From Cricetomys ansorgei (lineage: Eukaryota > Chordata > Mammalia > Rodentia > Nesomyidae): a stretch of 64,000 nt of DNA. The stretch spans positions 1 through 64,000 of the forward strand of contig JAMJFZ010000068.1 in the NCBI GenBank assembly GCA_026225945.1, given 5' to 3'. Made by a program: the position numbers and the translations under genes. Every line of letters begins with the position of its first letter. Position 1 is the stretch's first letter. Positions 1 through 12,120 of the stretch are shown piece by piece. The notes under the pieces are model-generated. The model made no database searches. It was not told the origin of the DNA and worked only from the letters and a program-made list of their open reading frames with translations.

Positions 1-90
1 TTTCAAAGAAGAGCTCCCTGACTGGTGTCTAGTGCAGAGTGATAAGGCCTGTATGTCAAATGCAGATACTTATCACTTTCTCCATTCCTC
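1..90 (+). repeat. Fragment of a murid dispersed repeat
   Basis: The first bases closely match the segment at about 35093-35150; both contain GAGCTCCCTGACTGG and AGTGCAGAGTGAT followed by a similar tail. The same family appears in part at 62060-62180, so it is an interspersed element cut by the window edge. I cannot name the family with certainty. No coding potential is visible. Confidence 0.55.
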
Positions 91-251
91 CCAGTCCAAT
101 CTTCTGGTCTTGTCCCTTCCTCTACAGCAGAACAGATGGAGTCCTCTCCCCCAACCATTTTCCCTAGTGGATCACACATATCTTCAGTTATCAATTGTGT
201 AACCATATATACTCATAAAACAAAAAACAGACTCTGCTAGTTGGAAAATAT

Positions 252-278
252 AATATTTATATATATATATATATATAA

Positions 279-325
<47 letters not shown>

Positions 326-346
326 TATGTTTGTGTGCGTGTCTGT
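252..346. repeat. Compound (TA)n-(GT)n microsatellite
   Basis: A TA-rich tract with one AAATA interruption passes into about 17 GT dinucleotides and then degenerate TGTTTG/TGTGCG units. The junction of TA and GT tracts is the usual structure of a compound rodent microsatellite. There is no evidence of function. Confidence 0.95.
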
Positions 347-3119
347 TTATGTGATAATATAAAAAAAGAAAAATAGCATATATTCTTGGGAATGGGGGCA
401 TGTGAGGAGCTCCTGCTGGGAGAGAATGGATGGAAGAAAGATGGGAGAGCTGTGATGAATTTCTTTTACAAATGAAACCCTAAATTGTGCATTAAAACAC
501 AATCTATTATATAAAGAACATAATTTGATATTTGCCATTTTAGCAAGAATATTCTTCCTAATTGTGAACAGTACTGGGGATAAATATTTTACATTATTGA
601 CAATATTTTAGTTTACTATGTTTTATTTTTCCTCATCTCATTATTAATTGTGTGATTGTGCTCCTTTTTGAAATTGACACAATATCATTCTTCATTACAT
701 GCTTTCAGAGTTTTTAAATATATTTTCATACATAGTTTTAATTGAATCTCTCCCAAACTACCACAACTCTCTGGAGTTTGACCATGGAGTTTTCCTATAG
801 ATATTTTGTGAAAGGTTAAATTCAGAAATAGGGAGAAATAGAAACACATGTGGAAAACCAGGTTGATTAAAGAGGAAAAGTACAAAAGCAACATCAAGAC
901 ACAGATGTTAAACACCACCCTATGCTTCTTCATGTGTTTAAAGTTATATTTGCCTTGGAAGATGTCTGTTCTTCTTGTTTGATCCAAGTATTAGTATAAG
1001 GTTATCCAAGAGAGAAAGAGAAGGCTCTGAGGATTCAGTATGACCTTGATATGAACATTTTGCATCAATATTCTGGGTATTTTATAGCTCAGTGAACTTA
1101 GAATTCATACTACTATGTTCAGTTGAATTCTGCAAGAAAGACTAAAATGAGTCCTTAAGGATTCTCACTTTAAAACTAGCAGGAACTGAAATTTTTAAAA
1201 ATTATTTAAAAATTGGAAAAAAATGGAAACACATTGAATTTTTTGTTTTTAAATTAATGATCTTTTAAATTTCACTATTGTGAAATTTTGCTGAACTAAT
1301 ATCACTGTGATTATGAAGAAAAATAAAAGAATCAGTAAATAAATGAATGCATTTAGTGTTCTAAAAATCTTCTCAGAAATGAGATTAATAATTGAATTTA
1401 TGTATTTGCTTGTAGTTATGCATCAACAATGAAATTTATGAAGCAGTGATGACATAAATAAGAGTTATGAAGAAGGAACAAGGAAGAATTTAAAAAGCTC
1501 GTGCTGATTTAACCTTCAACTGAATAAATAAGGAAAATTGCTTAGGATTGTACACGGAGCCAAAGCCACAGATTTCTGTTGACATTGAGGCCTCTGAAAT
1601 GATTCATTATTCAACCTAAATATAAAGAGTATTGTCTTTTCAGACTCTCATGTTTTATTCAACTTAATAGTGTTTAAAATTCAGTATGTTTTAAAAAGAG
1701 TTTATATCTGTTTTATAATGCAATGGAGCCTAAATGTAGATATTGATTTGTGAATAGTAAATATATATCAATTAATTTTATTTTAAAGAGAATTTTGTAG
1801 TATATTTTCCAAACAAAATCATTTTGATGAGCATGAGATAAAATATCTTTGCTCATAAACAAAATTTAACATAGAATAAAGATCTATAAACAATATTCCA
1901 AAGTTTTTTTCCAGTGTATGCTGGTCCAGATAAACCATGGATCTATATTTTCAAGAAGAGCAGCTAAAAACTTAGTCATATTAAAATGCAAGAACATGCA
2001 CATTGGACATATAAAAACATCTCTTTGCGAAATCACTAATGAAATGTTGCTTTAACCTAGGATTTTAAAAAGGCTGTAGAGAGGAAAGCAAAACCTGATC
2101 AATCTTTAGATATTTGGGGCACTGAGACATATCTGTTAAGTAGTAAATTGAAATAACCCATGTTCTACTCCAGCAAAAACACTTGGGAATGTCAAGGAAC
2201 CATTACTGTTATGCGTAAGTGGGAAGATGAGAGAACAACGAAATAATAAAATAAATGTATTCTGACTTCAATGTTAATAGATGATGATAATTGAATTTGA
2301 TGATAAAGTAATTCAAAGTCAAAGGAACAGCATGAGGTTGGAAAATCAGAAGATATTCATAATTTATCCAAAAATTTAATAATATTTACTTTTCATAATT
2401 TTCATGTTGGTTAATCTCGGTGTGGTCAAACCATAGATTTCTGTACAAAATCATAACTTTATAGTGTACTGATGTTGAAATATATGTACTAATTTAGGAA
2501 TAATAAACACACACCGTTTACTGAAAAAGTGAAGGAGCATGTTGTTGTTAAAACTCATAGCAGATGGTTTTGGATAAAAAATTGTCAAAGTTTTTATTCA
2601 TCAAAATTTACTTTTATTTAGAAAAACTGAAGATATGCATTCATACCTTTCTAAGTCATTTTCCAGAATAATATAGAACTACATGCAGGAAAGTCAGAGA
2701 TTCTTATATTTAAGAGATGAAACAGGAGAAATTTCAGGATAACTGGTCAGAAGGAGCTTTAAAATTTGGGTATTGGAGTAAAGAAAGATTCTTTAGGGAC
2801 AAATCATTGAGTGTATGCATTGCCTTATGAAGACAAGAGAATCAGAGGGGTAGAGGTAAAACTTATCAAATTTTAGATATTTGGAACTTTGAGATACATG
2901 GAGGAAATGGTTAAAAGAAAATTCATACATTTCAAGAAGATATCTCAAATCATCATATATAAAACACATGCATTAAGAATGTATAAATAAATCTCTAGTA
3001 GCATTAATGAATTGAAACATGACAACTATTTTTCAGTGAAATAGTACGTATGCTTGTCAAATTCAATGAAATACAACAATCATGGTACCTTATATGTTCA
3101 AATGCATTTTAATATGATT
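347..3119. other. AT-rich intergenic stretch without recognisable gene
   Basis: Stop codons are dense in all frames, apart from a 100-codon minus-strand open frame at 685-987 with no family resemblance. On the minus strand, 690-1000 loosely resembles 6370-6600 and 24690-24880 (shared CTTCCAAGGCAAAT-like core), so it may be an inverted remnant of the same old repeat that lies in blocks A and A'. Nothing else is recognisable. Confidence 0.5.
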
Positions 3120-3391
3120 ATGTCCAACTGGTGAGCTGTTCATTGTATTCAGAGTTAGAATATTTGCCTGAACTTGGCCTTTCTGATGGGATGCATAGAT
3201 GAGAACATTGACTATGAGATTTTTCCCATTATTCCTGAACTAGGGTCCTTTTATCAGTATGGTTTTTCAATACGGTGAGCTCTAACATTTCACTTTATTC
3301 CCACTGGTGAGGCCATGAGGGTATAAGAGTTACTTACAAAGCCATGGTCACACATGTAACTCTGATTAAATCATAGGGTCACAAAATAAAA

Positions 3392-3784
3392 CTAAAATAA
3401 ATGATATTTTGAAAGGGACTTGTTTTGTGTGGGGTTTTTGACAAGCTTGGTATGGAGATGTGAGACACCTGAGATAATAATTTCCCTATTGTGAAATCTT
3501 GAAGGATTATTTTCTAAAACAAAAAACACCTTACTGAATATGTCGAAGATAATCCACTCTTTCAATAAATGGAAAAAAGTTGTGAAGAATTGATTGAAAG
3601 TTGAAATCTTTAGACATTCTGTAAAATCACATTCACAGCATTTGGCCCATATAACAAAGCTAGCCTTTCTTCCATGAAAGCTTTCCACTGTGTCCCAAGA
3701 AGCAATCTTCAGCTTTGTGAACTTCATAGAATGGGTGTATTCACCGAAATTGTAGAATTTTGAGAGAAGGAGTGAAAGCGTCAC
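3392..3784 (-). other. 130-codon antisense open frame, partly mirrored in A'
   Basis: A minus-strand frame of 130 codons with a counterpart at 21589-21955, where it is broken into two frames. Both contain an F-F-H-L-L-K-E-W stretch and a preceding cysteine-rich H-G-R-K-A-S segment. I recognise no domain. The shared residues can follow simply from DNA-level duplication; the break in A' argues against a maintained protein. Probably chance or a relic of an unknown repeat. Confidence 0.25.
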
Positions 3785-4454
3785 ACACTACTGTTCATTA
3801 TTTCTTCATGTTCTTTTGTTTTCAGTTATGAAAGAATAAGAATGGTGGAGGTCCCACTTTATAATCCATTACATAAGACGATATACTTCCACCTATTGAC
3901 CTTTTCTAACCAAATGGATGACTCAACTGACTTCTGCTGCTCATCAGTACCCAACTATTGTATTTCTTGGCTCGATGCTAATGACTAGTATCAACAAAGG
4001 AAGCCATAGTGCACAGAAACTTAGCAATATGATCATTATGATTTGTTTTGAGATTAGTTTATATTTCCAGAAGGAATGAAATCAATTGTTATATTTATTT
4101 TATTATTATCTATACTCCTTTGTAAAAAATATTATTTGTTAATTCTTGGTGTGTATATTTTTCATTAATGATATTATGGATTTCTTCATAATTCTTAAAG
4201 CTTATGCTCCTTTTCCAATGTATGCCTCAAAGTCCCAAATATCTACATTTTTATAAACATTACCTCTCCTCCCCTGCCTGCTTTCCTGTGTGAGACAATG
4301 TAATAACTAATTGGTGATTACTGTGAAAAAACTTCCTACATCCAGTGTCCATGTTTTTTAAATTTCAGGGATAGTTTCTCATACTTTTTTGTTGTAAATC
4401 CATAGGTCTGTGATTCACCTGGATGGAGCTCTACTTTCCAAAGGAAGATGACAT

Positions 4455-5450
4455 AGAGGTTTTTATTTAATTACAAATCTTACTTTTTATTTTTTAATTT
4501 TCTTAATATCATTTTTGCCCTGTGGACTATACATCCAGAAGGTAGGCTCCCCTCCCTCCACTAACTCCAATTTCTTCCCCATCTCACCTCTCCCTCAAAT
4601 CCACCTATGCTCATCTTCCCGATTTTCTTTAAAAAAAGAAAATCAGAACATACCATGTAACAGAGACATATGGCAGGTAAATATTTAAGAAAACTATCAC
4701 TTAAACTTGTAGGAGTACTACAAGAATATGTAGCCTAATTCCCTTAAAATATATGTGTGGGACCTACCACAGATCCATGCAAGCTCCCTGACAACTGTTT
4801 CAGTCTCTGTGAGCCACGATGTGTCTGGACAGTTGATTCCATGAGGCATGTCTCCTACTGCCTTCGACGTTTTAGTCCCCACAATTTCTCTCTGCCCTCT
4901 TACCCCTTGTTTTCTAACCCCCACCCAATGTTTGGCAACGGGACTCTCTAACTTCTCCCATCAGCTACAAGAGGAGGCTTCTTGGTTGAAGATTAGACTA
5001 GACACTGATCTATGAATAAAGCCAAACTTCATTATGAATCATCTATGGGATATCCAGAAATGGTTGCTCTCCATCCCTGCAGTGTCAGTCATCTGTTACA
5101 TCTCTTGTTTATTGCCTGTCCATTGGTCCCATACATCTTGAAGACAGAGCAATTTGTAGGTCGAAGATTTTGTGTCTTAGTTGGTGTCCCAGTAGCACTA
5201 CTGTAAGCCTTTCCTGGTTATAGAAAATGGCCAACACAGATCCCGTATTCCCCATTACTAGGATTTTTTGCTATCGCCTCCCTTGTGAATGACATGGAGC
5301 TTCTATAATACTAGTTTTGAAGCGTACTTCCAAAATACCTTCCAATTCCAGGCTGTATTCCCTATTTCTGCCTCTAATCCTTTTCCCAAAGGTGATACAT
5401 TCCCATCCTCCCCCAGCTAACCAGCAAATTTTGTTCTATATCTCCTTCAC
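4455..5450 (-). mobile_element. L1 (Lx-type) 3'-UTR remnant, antisense
   Basis: Read on the minus strand this resembles the long non-coding 3' region of murid L1 elements. The plus strand shows the reversed poly(A) end near 4460-4500, then the landmarks TTCAGTCTCTGTGAGCCA, ACACTGATCTATGAATA and TTGTAGGTCGAAGATTTTG in the order I know from murid L1 antisense copies. The paralogous remnant is at 22800-23790. ORF2 is not intact here. The family name is from memory. Confidence 0.65.
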
Positions 5451-7740
5451 AGAGAGATCCACATGTTTTACTGGGGCACTCCTTTAACAATGCTGTAAAA
5501 ATTATTTTGATTTCATGATTCTCAAAATCCTTTTGCATAAAATACCTATTGATAACTTGCTACCTTACATTTTGAAAAATCACTGTATTTTATTATTCCA
5601 AATTTAATATATACATTTTGATTCCATTACTTTGTCTAAAAAATGAGTTTTCTTAATCACAAACTGCAATTTACTCAGGAAAAGATAAATTGATCATGAG
5701 AGTCTTAAAAACAAGTATTCATTATCTTCAGTTAAGTGATAAATCATGTCAGAAATCCCATCCTCAGTGTTTCCCAGTATGCTGTGCTTTCTGTTCAATC
5801 CTAGGCAATTTGCCTCATCCATTCAACTTGAGGTCATATCAGAATAGCTTTTTAATTTTTTTCCATTTTCCCTCTTTATTTTTTGGTGCAAATGCTAATT
5901 GGATATTTTCTGTCTTCTTTGACTATAAGCATATGCACCACCTAAATTCATAATTTCATTTTCTAAAACCTTTATGAAATACAAACTGAAATTGTTACTT
6001 GTTTGATTCTCTTTTGTCTCTACGCAATCACAAAATAGTGCTAATATCTCATCAGATTCTCCCAACATTGAAATAAAGTCTGGACTACACCACTTCCTCT
6101 GTTTATTTTCAACAACACAAAAATCAATGTCGTAAATTCTTCCTCCTTCCTCATTTTCATTTTATACTTATCCAAATGATGAGAAGACATAAGGACTTAT
6201 TTTCTTCATGTTTGTGGGGTAAAATCAACCATAGTAACTATGAATATCAAGTTCACTGAAAAAAAAGAAACAGAATTTTGATACAATAGATTGTATCCAA
6301 GGACACATTGCATTTTCACAGTCTCCTCTCGCTCTGGCCACACACCTAAGACTACAACCTGCCTAGACGTTAAGAAAAACCCAGGCAGAATCTTTCAAGG
6401 CAAACAAAACTTAATATGTGTGAGGAAGCAAAGTTATTGTTCTTTTTTGACTTATTTTGCTGTTAGATTTTCAGTTTCCTCACATTACTCACTTATTCTC
6501 ATATTCTGGATCTATTTCTTCTTGCTACATTTTCTTTTCACAGTAGAACTACTGATAGACATTACACACAAAAGAGAGGTAGAGAAGAAATAAGAATGTT
6601 GTTTGGAGACACTCAATTAAACTAATTTTGAAAATTGCTGAAAGAATCCTGAAATCATTGACTATAAATAATAATAAAGCACAACAAAGAGAACAAATAC
6701 ATAACTATTAATGAGAAGACTCTCTTTTATTTCAGAAGACAATATCTTTCAACACACTTCTTTGTCCACTACTCTTAAATTCTTTCAGATACTTCTTTGT
6801 ACTGGTTGCATAACCCTTCATACAGAGTTGGGCAATAAATATTTCCACTGGACCTGTGCATTCCATGACATATTGTTGTCTCCATTTGAGCAAATTGTGA
6901 TTTATTGTGATAATATATGTTGCAAAGGGAAGGCTCTTCAATCTGGGTGTAGTGCTACAGTTATTTATTAGTGTAAGGGCATTTAGAATATAGTTTTAAA
7001 TTATTTGTTCTAGGAAATGATGGGTAGGGATTCTACGATTCATGATGAGAGTAACTCTGTTTGGTTTACTAGATTTCCTTCTTGCATTAGTTAACTCTTT
7101 TTGGGTAGGTCTTAAGCCCTGTTATCCAGATGTTGGTTACTGCTAGTGTATGAAGGCCTCTATTGCACCTCTCTTTATTTGACTATGCTGACAATTGTCA
7201 TTCCAGGTTTAAGTGATATTTGACCATGAATATTGGGTATTTTTGTTATTGTTCTTGCTGTACTTGAGACAGAAGTCACAATCTAGTCTATATTGGCACA
7301 AATCTCACTATGGTGGCTAGGTTTACCTTATATATGTAAAAGTCAAACATTCACTGCTTCCTGGGTACTAGGATTTTAGTTGTAAATCATCACTCTTGCT
7401 GAAATCTTTACATTATTGTTTACACTTAAATCAATGTTGATTTAAAATTCAGTTTTTTAGCAAAACTGCCTCATTTGGTAGTTTGGAAAGTCAAAACACA
7501 TTTCTTTTGCCAACTGTGGTATTCAGCTTGGTGTAATGATCAGTCTTCTGTCTTCTTCAATTCATGATTCCTCCTTGTCTTTGATTTCTGTCATTTCTAT
7601 TAGGTGGTGAGCTGACTTTATTGAAGACAATAAATACCCTACAATGAAAGTAGTAATAGAAGCCTATGAGTTCTTTGGTTTTTAACATTCAATATCATGC
7701 TATTCACATATTCCATCTTATAAATCCTTGATTTAAATGA
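5451..7740. other. Right part of block A, no recognisable gene
   Basis: AT-rich sequence whose only support is its alignment to 23790-27620. Short open frames at 5690-5953, 6291-6593 and 6711-6971 have no family match and are not kept intact in the second copy. Confidence 0.45.
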
Positions 7741-7835
7741 ATATTAATTCCTGAACAACATTACAGCCTGAATATAATGTATGTATATATATTTGTACAT
7801 CAAATTTTGACTTACAAATAAAAATTGATTTAAAT

Positions 7836-7842
7836 TTATATA

Positions 7843-7886
<44 letters not shown>

Positions 7887-7897
7887 TATAGATAGAT

Positions 7898-7940
<43 letters not shown>

Positions 7941-7943
7941 TAT
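7836..7943. repeat. (TA)n plus (GATA)n microsatellite
   Basis: About 20 TA units are followed by a GATA tetranucleotide array of about 15 units with a few GATATA interruptions. It lies just beyond the right edge of block A and has no counterpart beyond A'. Confidence 0.95.
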
Positions 7944-10599
7944 TTGGCATCTTTGATTAATATATCACCTAGCTGTCATATTTGTCTCTGTGTCACCATC
8001 AAGTATTAGTGTACATGAAGATTCTTGTGTATTGTCATCTTTTTGAATGTACATAGTAGGCTATGAGAGGGCAGGAAGAGATGCAAAATAAGGAGAAGTG
8101 TGAATAAAAGCAAGATATGGAACAAATCGACATAAAATCAGAAGCAACATATTTTGGAGTAGAAAAGTTGATAAGCAAGAAATAAATGTGTGTACAGTGA
8201 GGAGGGTAAAAGAGAGGACAAAAAATAACAAAGAGTAATCATGGGCAGGTATCAGATTGACACATGAAATATATATTTTTGTATCATAACATGAAGTAAA
8301 ACCAATTAAAAATAAAGAGGGGTAAAAAGATAATAGAAGAGGGCTGGATAAGTTAGAGGAAAAGGAAAGGTCAGTAAGATAAGTGAAAGTTTGGATTCAG
8401 AAAGTTAGGCAGTAAGATAACTTTATCAAGGTAATAGTGAGGAGCTGCCTGTGGATCTGATTTACTGAAACGAGGTTTGTACACTTTAGATAAAAGCACA
8501 AATACTTAAAATATTCTCAAGGCAGTGTCAATGAGGCTACTACAATGAAGGCTTAGAGTTAGAATGTACAGTTCAAAATATCAAGTTCAAAGAAGCAAGC
8601 TATACTTGGGTTTATTGGGCTTAAAAGGAAAGTTTGTTGGTCTATGGATTCAGCTGGCTCAGCTATGTTTAAAAAATTCCGAAAAAAAAATTGTAAACTT
8701 CTTTCTGTAAAGGAGAAAATTTATTGTTTCTTTCATTCATGAAAATCAGGACAGTGACATCATGACATCTCACCTTCAGGTGTTCCTTAGTATTGAATAT
8801 CTTGCACAAGATTATTCTTAGTCATGTACAAAATAATTGTTTTGTGCAAAGTTGGGTGAGTGTCTTCCTAGGTCTTGGGATTTTGTATTTTCTGTACGTT
8901 TTGGATTTCTATAGAGCATATTTGATTGCTTATGATCTGCACCTGGGTAGTTCTTAATCAACTAAAGCAACTGAGCTCCGATGTTTGTGGTCCCACTATT
9001 GAGTATGGCATTGACCATGACAGTGGTTCCCTCCCCTGTGGTCTGGAAAGGTTTCTCCATATGAATATGTCTCCTTATTCTTCCTTGCTGAGCAGCCACA
9101 GCAGGTGTACTAATAATAAATTTTATCCTTTTTTTATGCAACAGTGTGTATTTTAACTGTGGATTTTTCAGAAATTTTTGTTTCCAAAAAGTGAGTGAAA
9201 GGACTTGACACCAGGGGTGATATTACTAAATATTAATGACAGACTTCTGTTCACACCTGCAGATTACCCAACATAATGTATTTTATAACACTTCTCATAA
9301 AATAAATTTTTATTTGGAGTATCTTGAGTTATACAAATATCAAAATAATTGTATATCATTGTCTCCATGGAATCAAATTCATAAATATAATTTTTGAATA
9401 CCTTTTTTGTCAAAATATTCTTTTTTTATTTCCTGTCCATCTTGATCTTCTCAACTAAAAGCCTTTCCTTAGGAGGTTCAAGTGGGAGAATAGCTAACTC
9501 TACTCCCAGACCTTTGTAATTGCCCGAATGGCCATTTCTAGGCCTTCAATGGGTCCCTCTTCCAATGGAGGAAAGGGAAACTTAGGCCACCCTGTAAAGC
9601 ATTCTGCCTGCTACCTACAACTGTGTATACAGTGCCACATTCTTCTCAGTTCATGTTGCAGCTTTGCTAAAGCTTCTCCAGACATCTATGCCCCCAGGAT
9701 AACAAACAAAAATGCCATTGAGTAAATTTTGTATTGACAGTCTACTACAGCCTTGTGTCTGCTTACTCTCTCTGCACTGGTATACCATTAGGTTCATTTC
9801 TGGGAAGGCACTGTGACTTCAAAACACTCTCTGTAATTTCATGTGTGTCTATCTGGCTATGGTTAAAAGGCTTCATTCCTTTTCATCCTCCACCCCAGCT
9901 GTCCCTTTAATTTTATAATGTTCATTAATGTTTGAGTAAAATGACAAAAGATTCACATATTGGAATTAATGTCTTGCATTAATTTATTTTCCATTATGGT
10001 TTTTTATTCATGATTTACGTTAATATATTAACTACATAAAAAGTCCATTTTATGGTATACGATAGGGAGATGGTACATGAACGCATTTAATATTGGTTTG
10101 TTTTAAGGACGAACTTGGCAATTTGTAGGTGGAAGCAAAACAAGAGATGTGTTCTGACATGCTGTCTTCCACATGTCTTTGTATATGAAAAATGAGAATG
10201 GACAATATATCAAGTCTTAAAAGATGTCTGTAAAAACAAATAGTTAATGTAGATATAAGAAAAGTTATTAGACTTCCTAGAGCTAGTTAATACCATAATA
10301 TCATGTAATAAAAGGAAAAGTAATATTAAGTAATTCTGCCTTAGAACTGCATGAATTGGGATATGTTTAAAAAGAAATGAAAGAGATTTGGAGAATGACT
10401 ATGAGATGTGAAAAACAGAAGAACTTGAGTGGAGTGCTGTGGAATGTTACATTAATTTAACTTATTTTGCCTAAGTCAATATAAACTTTCTAATATGTGC
10501 AAAATCATGATGGGCAAATCATGAAGATACTGAGATATATTACCTGACACTAGGAATGAAAAGGAATAGTAATGCAAAGGATAAATAAAAGAATGCAAC
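7944..10599. other. Intergenic stretch between blocks A and B
   Basis: No gene, SINE or intact L1 is visible. 8040-8450 is purine-rich on the plus strand. 9430-9900 is slightly more GC-rich, with a 65-codon open frame at 9528-9725 that shows no domain. Possibly decayed LTR or L1 material, but I cannot support a family. Confidence 0.4.
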
Positions 10600-12120
10600 C
10601 ATAAGGAAAATATTCATCATAAAGAGTAACATGACAGAGAAAATTCTGAGGTGGACAAGAGAGTTTTACAACAGTATGTGTGCAGTATATGACCAGATTA
10701 TTTACAGAGTAATCTGACACTGAAAGTGAAGGAAGAGAAACCTTGAAGATAAAAATCATCTATCCTCATTGCCTAGTGGTGAGATGGTGGGAAATGGCAG
10801 CAGGTGGTTTTTCCCTGAGTGCTGTGGAAGAGGATGTATGTAAAGAAAACAAATATGTTGCCAATCTGAGAAAAATCAGCAATATCTGAGATAAAAAACA
10901 TTGAAGTCATTGTTAATGTATTTGCAAAGTAATTCAGATATATAAATGATATTTGGTTAACTTATCGTGAAGCCTGCATATTAATCATGGAATCTAAGAC
11001 AATTTACAACAATTGTAAGACAACAGCAGAAGTGAATTGAAGAGAATTCATGACTGATGTTCTTCTAATTGCAATTAATATATGAAGAGAAATTAAAAGT
11101 ATTTAAAGAGACATGGAGATTCTCAGAGATATTTTTACTTAAAAAGGACAGTTAGTTTTCACAAGGTTATTTAAAAAAGGACCTGACTTGTAGATCCTAG
11201 TGTTTTGCTTGCCAACAAAGAGCTATGTGTATAAGAATAGTATGAGCACTGGAAAAAGCAAACAAGGAAGTCTAATGAAGCCAATGAAAAGGATATGTGG
11301 TGAGATTATCGTTAATCTGGAGATTAAAGGAAACAAAGAAGCAAAATTCAATGTTTGTGGGCCTCTTAAAATTTTGGCATGGATTAATTCTCAAGGAAAG
11401 GAATAAAAATAATAATTTAAAATGCATAGGAAAGATGAAACCTGTCTCAAATATGGATACTATATAGATTGTTTAGTGTTGATGTACACCAAACAAGCGA
11501 GTCATGATATGTAGGAGATGTGAAAGATTTTGGCAGATCTTATCTAAATAACAAGGTATTAATTGAAAACATAAATCTGAGTATCCATTGAGTAATAATT
11601 ACATGAATAAAAGAGAAGACAGAGAGAAAGTGAGAAAGAGAATGAGAAAGAGAAAGACACAGAAAGACAGACATGGAGACAGAGAGATACACAGAAAGAC
11701 AGAGACAGAGTTATAGACACACTGAGAGAATCTTTTCCAAATCACAGAAAACTAATATGGGAATTCTGCGTTTTATATTATTTCATATACATAGGTCATT
11801 TATAAAGTACAGCAATAGTAACCTTGTAAATGTTGAGGAATTCACAAAAACATTACACAAAATCATTTTAAAAACAGTTTAATTGAAGTAGCAATATATA
11901 AGAAAAAGTTTGTATTTACTTACAGGCTAAGAAATTATGACCTAAAGGTTTCCTGTATTCACTTCTCCCTTCAAACCAAATTTTTGTCAAAGACATATGG
12001 GTTATATTCCTTTCAAACCTACACGTTGCTAAAAGGTCAATATTGGCTGTAAACACATGCAAATTATTTTCAGTTCATAGAGCCATAATAGGTAAAAAAT
12101 ACTGCACAAGTTCATGTACA
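10600..12120 (+). repeat. Duplicated block B (paired with B' at 17280-19255)
   Basis: Collinear matches with the second block: 10760-10840 with 17400-17480, 10920-11110 with 17550-17755 (shared AAAGAGACATGGAGATTCTC), 11190-11340 with 18290-18430, and 11960-12115 with 19110-19250. Orientation is direct. B lacks the 470-bp LTR-like segment found in B'. No protein-coding frame is conserved between copies. Confidence 0.8.
11605..11725. repeat. GAGA/GACA purine-rich simple repeat
   Basis: Imperfect AGAGA, GAAAGA, AGACAGA units over about 110 bp. It sits at the same place in block B as the GACA/CA array at 18774-18846 in B', so the two arrays descend from one ancestral microsatellite. Confidence 0.85.

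Larger units (their letters stand above)
3120..7740 (+). repeat. Duplicated block A (paired with A' at 21460-27620)
   Basis: Several stretches match the second block in the same order and orientation: 3181-3240 with 21513-21570, 3540-3790 with 21860-22100, 4260-5450 with 22590-23790, 6291-6600 with 24613-24880, and 7060-7160 with 26890-26990. Identity looks like about 75-85% with many small indels, so the duplication is old. The block contains an antisense L1 3'-UTR remnant and no intact gene. Confidence 0.8.

Noticed and set aside
7744..7950. Minus-strand frame with I-Y-L-S repeats
   Set aside because: Translation of TA and GATA microsatellite units.
8926..9156. 76-codon plus-strand frame in a slightly GC-richer patch
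   Set aside because: No domain, no splice or promoter context, and composition like decayed LTR sequence; not enough to call.
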